Shown here in pieces: positions 59,188 through 59,526 of a DNA stretch of 59,526 nt. Made by a program: the position numbers and the translations under genes. The first letter of the stretch is position 1; each line of letters opens with the position of its first letter. The notes beneath the pieces were generated by a model, which did no database searches, was not told the origin of the DNA, and saw only the letters and a list, made by a program, of their open reading frames with translations. Origin of the DNA: Bacteroidales bacterium (GTDB taxonomy: Bacteria; Bacteroidota; Bacteroidia; Bacteroidales; F082); contig JAFUAA010000054.1 in assembly GCA_017460915.1 (NCBI GenBank), positions 1 through 59,526 of the forward strand, in the 5' to 3' direction.

Positions 59188-59526
59188 ATGGAAACACATC
59201 TGACAAAGGCGATTCTGGTTCTGCTCATGGCCATTGCCGCTGTGCCTAGCCTTGCACAGCAAACAAGCACGGTTTCGTTCATCTATGATGCCGACGGCAA
59301 TCCTATTCGACTGCCTGATGGCATCAATGGAGTGCAGCCTTCGCTTGCCATTTCTTACAACAGTCAAAGTGGGAATGGCTTGCTCGGCTGGGGCTGGAAC
59401 CTTTGCGGATTGTCGGCCATCACTCGGATAGGGCAGACGCTTTATCATGATGGATGTACGGATGGGGTAAACTTTGTGGACTATAGATTTGCTTTGGATG
59501 GTCAGCGTTTAATGCTGGTGAATGGC
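59188..59526 (+). CDS. SpvB/TcaC-type RHS toxin-like protein, 3' end cut by the window
   Basis: ATG at 59188; 113 codons are visible and the frame is open to the window end. A signal peptide (AILVLLMAIAAVPSLAQ) is followed by GVQPSLAISYNSQSGNGLLG and WGWNLCGLSAITR, the N-terminal signature of SpvB/TcaC insecticidal-complex and RHS-type proteins. In Bacteroidota such genes encode very large secreted or surface proteins, often with variable C-terminal toxin domains. The toxin end is not visible. The mRNA leader would contain the IS3 relic. Confidence 0.85.
   Translation, partial: METHLTKAILVLLMAIAAVPSLAQQTSTVSFIYDADGNPIRLPDGINGVQPSLAISYNSQSGNGLLGWGWNLCGLSAITRIGQTLYHDGCTDGVNFVDYRFALDGQRLMLVNG

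Noticed and set aside
1-59526. CRISPR arrays, rRNA genes and replication origin
   Set aside because: No regularly spaced repeats, rRNA segments or DnaA-box clusters were seen on reading through the window.

Overview
The window reads as a chromosomal segment of a Bacteroidota bacterium, most likely an uncultured member of the order Bacteroidales. The evidence is a fused SecDF, a PorE-like type IX secretion protein, surface proteins with type A T9SS C-terminal sorting domains, Bacteroidota-restricted families (DUF4290, DUF4293, DUF3078, GWxTD), a Rho with a long disordered insertion, and about twenty copies of the Bacteroidota -7 promoter element TAnnTTTG. No rRNA operon, CRISPR array, plasmid origin or intact prophage was seen.

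Layout. 1-3.1 kb: partial branched-chain aminotransferase and an exported Omp28-like T9SS cargo. 3.2-7.4 kb (minus strand): pyrF and prfA behind a VapBC-type toxin-antitoxin pair, a small lipoprotein and purM. 7.5-17.7 kb (minus): PorE-like protein, SecDF, a two-gene ABC exporter, dnaJ and grpE. 17.9-20.5 kb: two broken exported genes and a 5'-shortened HipA-like kinase next to a row of palindromes. 20.5-25.5 kb (minus): murA, DUF4290, a PcrA/UvrD helicase and an XRE regulator. 25.5-31.1 kb: two tiny membrane ORFs, a 1460-residue vWA adhesin-like T9SS protein and an 82-residue partner. 31.2-32.3 kb: a short relic between a duplicated tRNA-Lys 3' end and tRNA-Lys itself. 32.4-45 kb: YciO-like protein, a PurF paralogue without its catalytic Cys, SRP RNA, DPP III-type peptidase, Mpl, LolA, rho, DUF4293, a phosphoesterase, DUF3078, a TonB-domain protein and rlmB. 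45-50.5 kb: GNAT toxin with small antitoxin, S9 peptidase, a frameshifted DUF4143 ATPase and a broken Fib_succ lipoprotein. 50.5-58.9 kb: efp, lpxD-like, hydrolase, two tRNA-Ser, TPR regulator, GWxTD protein, LpxL-like acyltransferase and GT2 glycosyltransferase. 58.9 kb to the end: an IS3 relic and the start of an SpvB/TcaC-type toxin-like gene.

Functional links. Envelope biogenesis dominates (SecDF, PorE-like, LolA, MurA, Mpl, LpxD/LpxL-type acyltransferases, ABC exporter). Purine and pyrimidine synthesis (purM, PurF-like, pyrF) and translation (prfA, efp, rlmB, tRNAs, SRP RNA) form the housekeeping background. Accessory content is small toxin-antitoxin modules, surface proteins and mobile-element scars. 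At least five accessory genes carry a frameshift or in-frame stop, while the housekeeping genes are intact. Several families of palindromic repeats are scattered between genes, and one sits in frame inside the peptidase gene.
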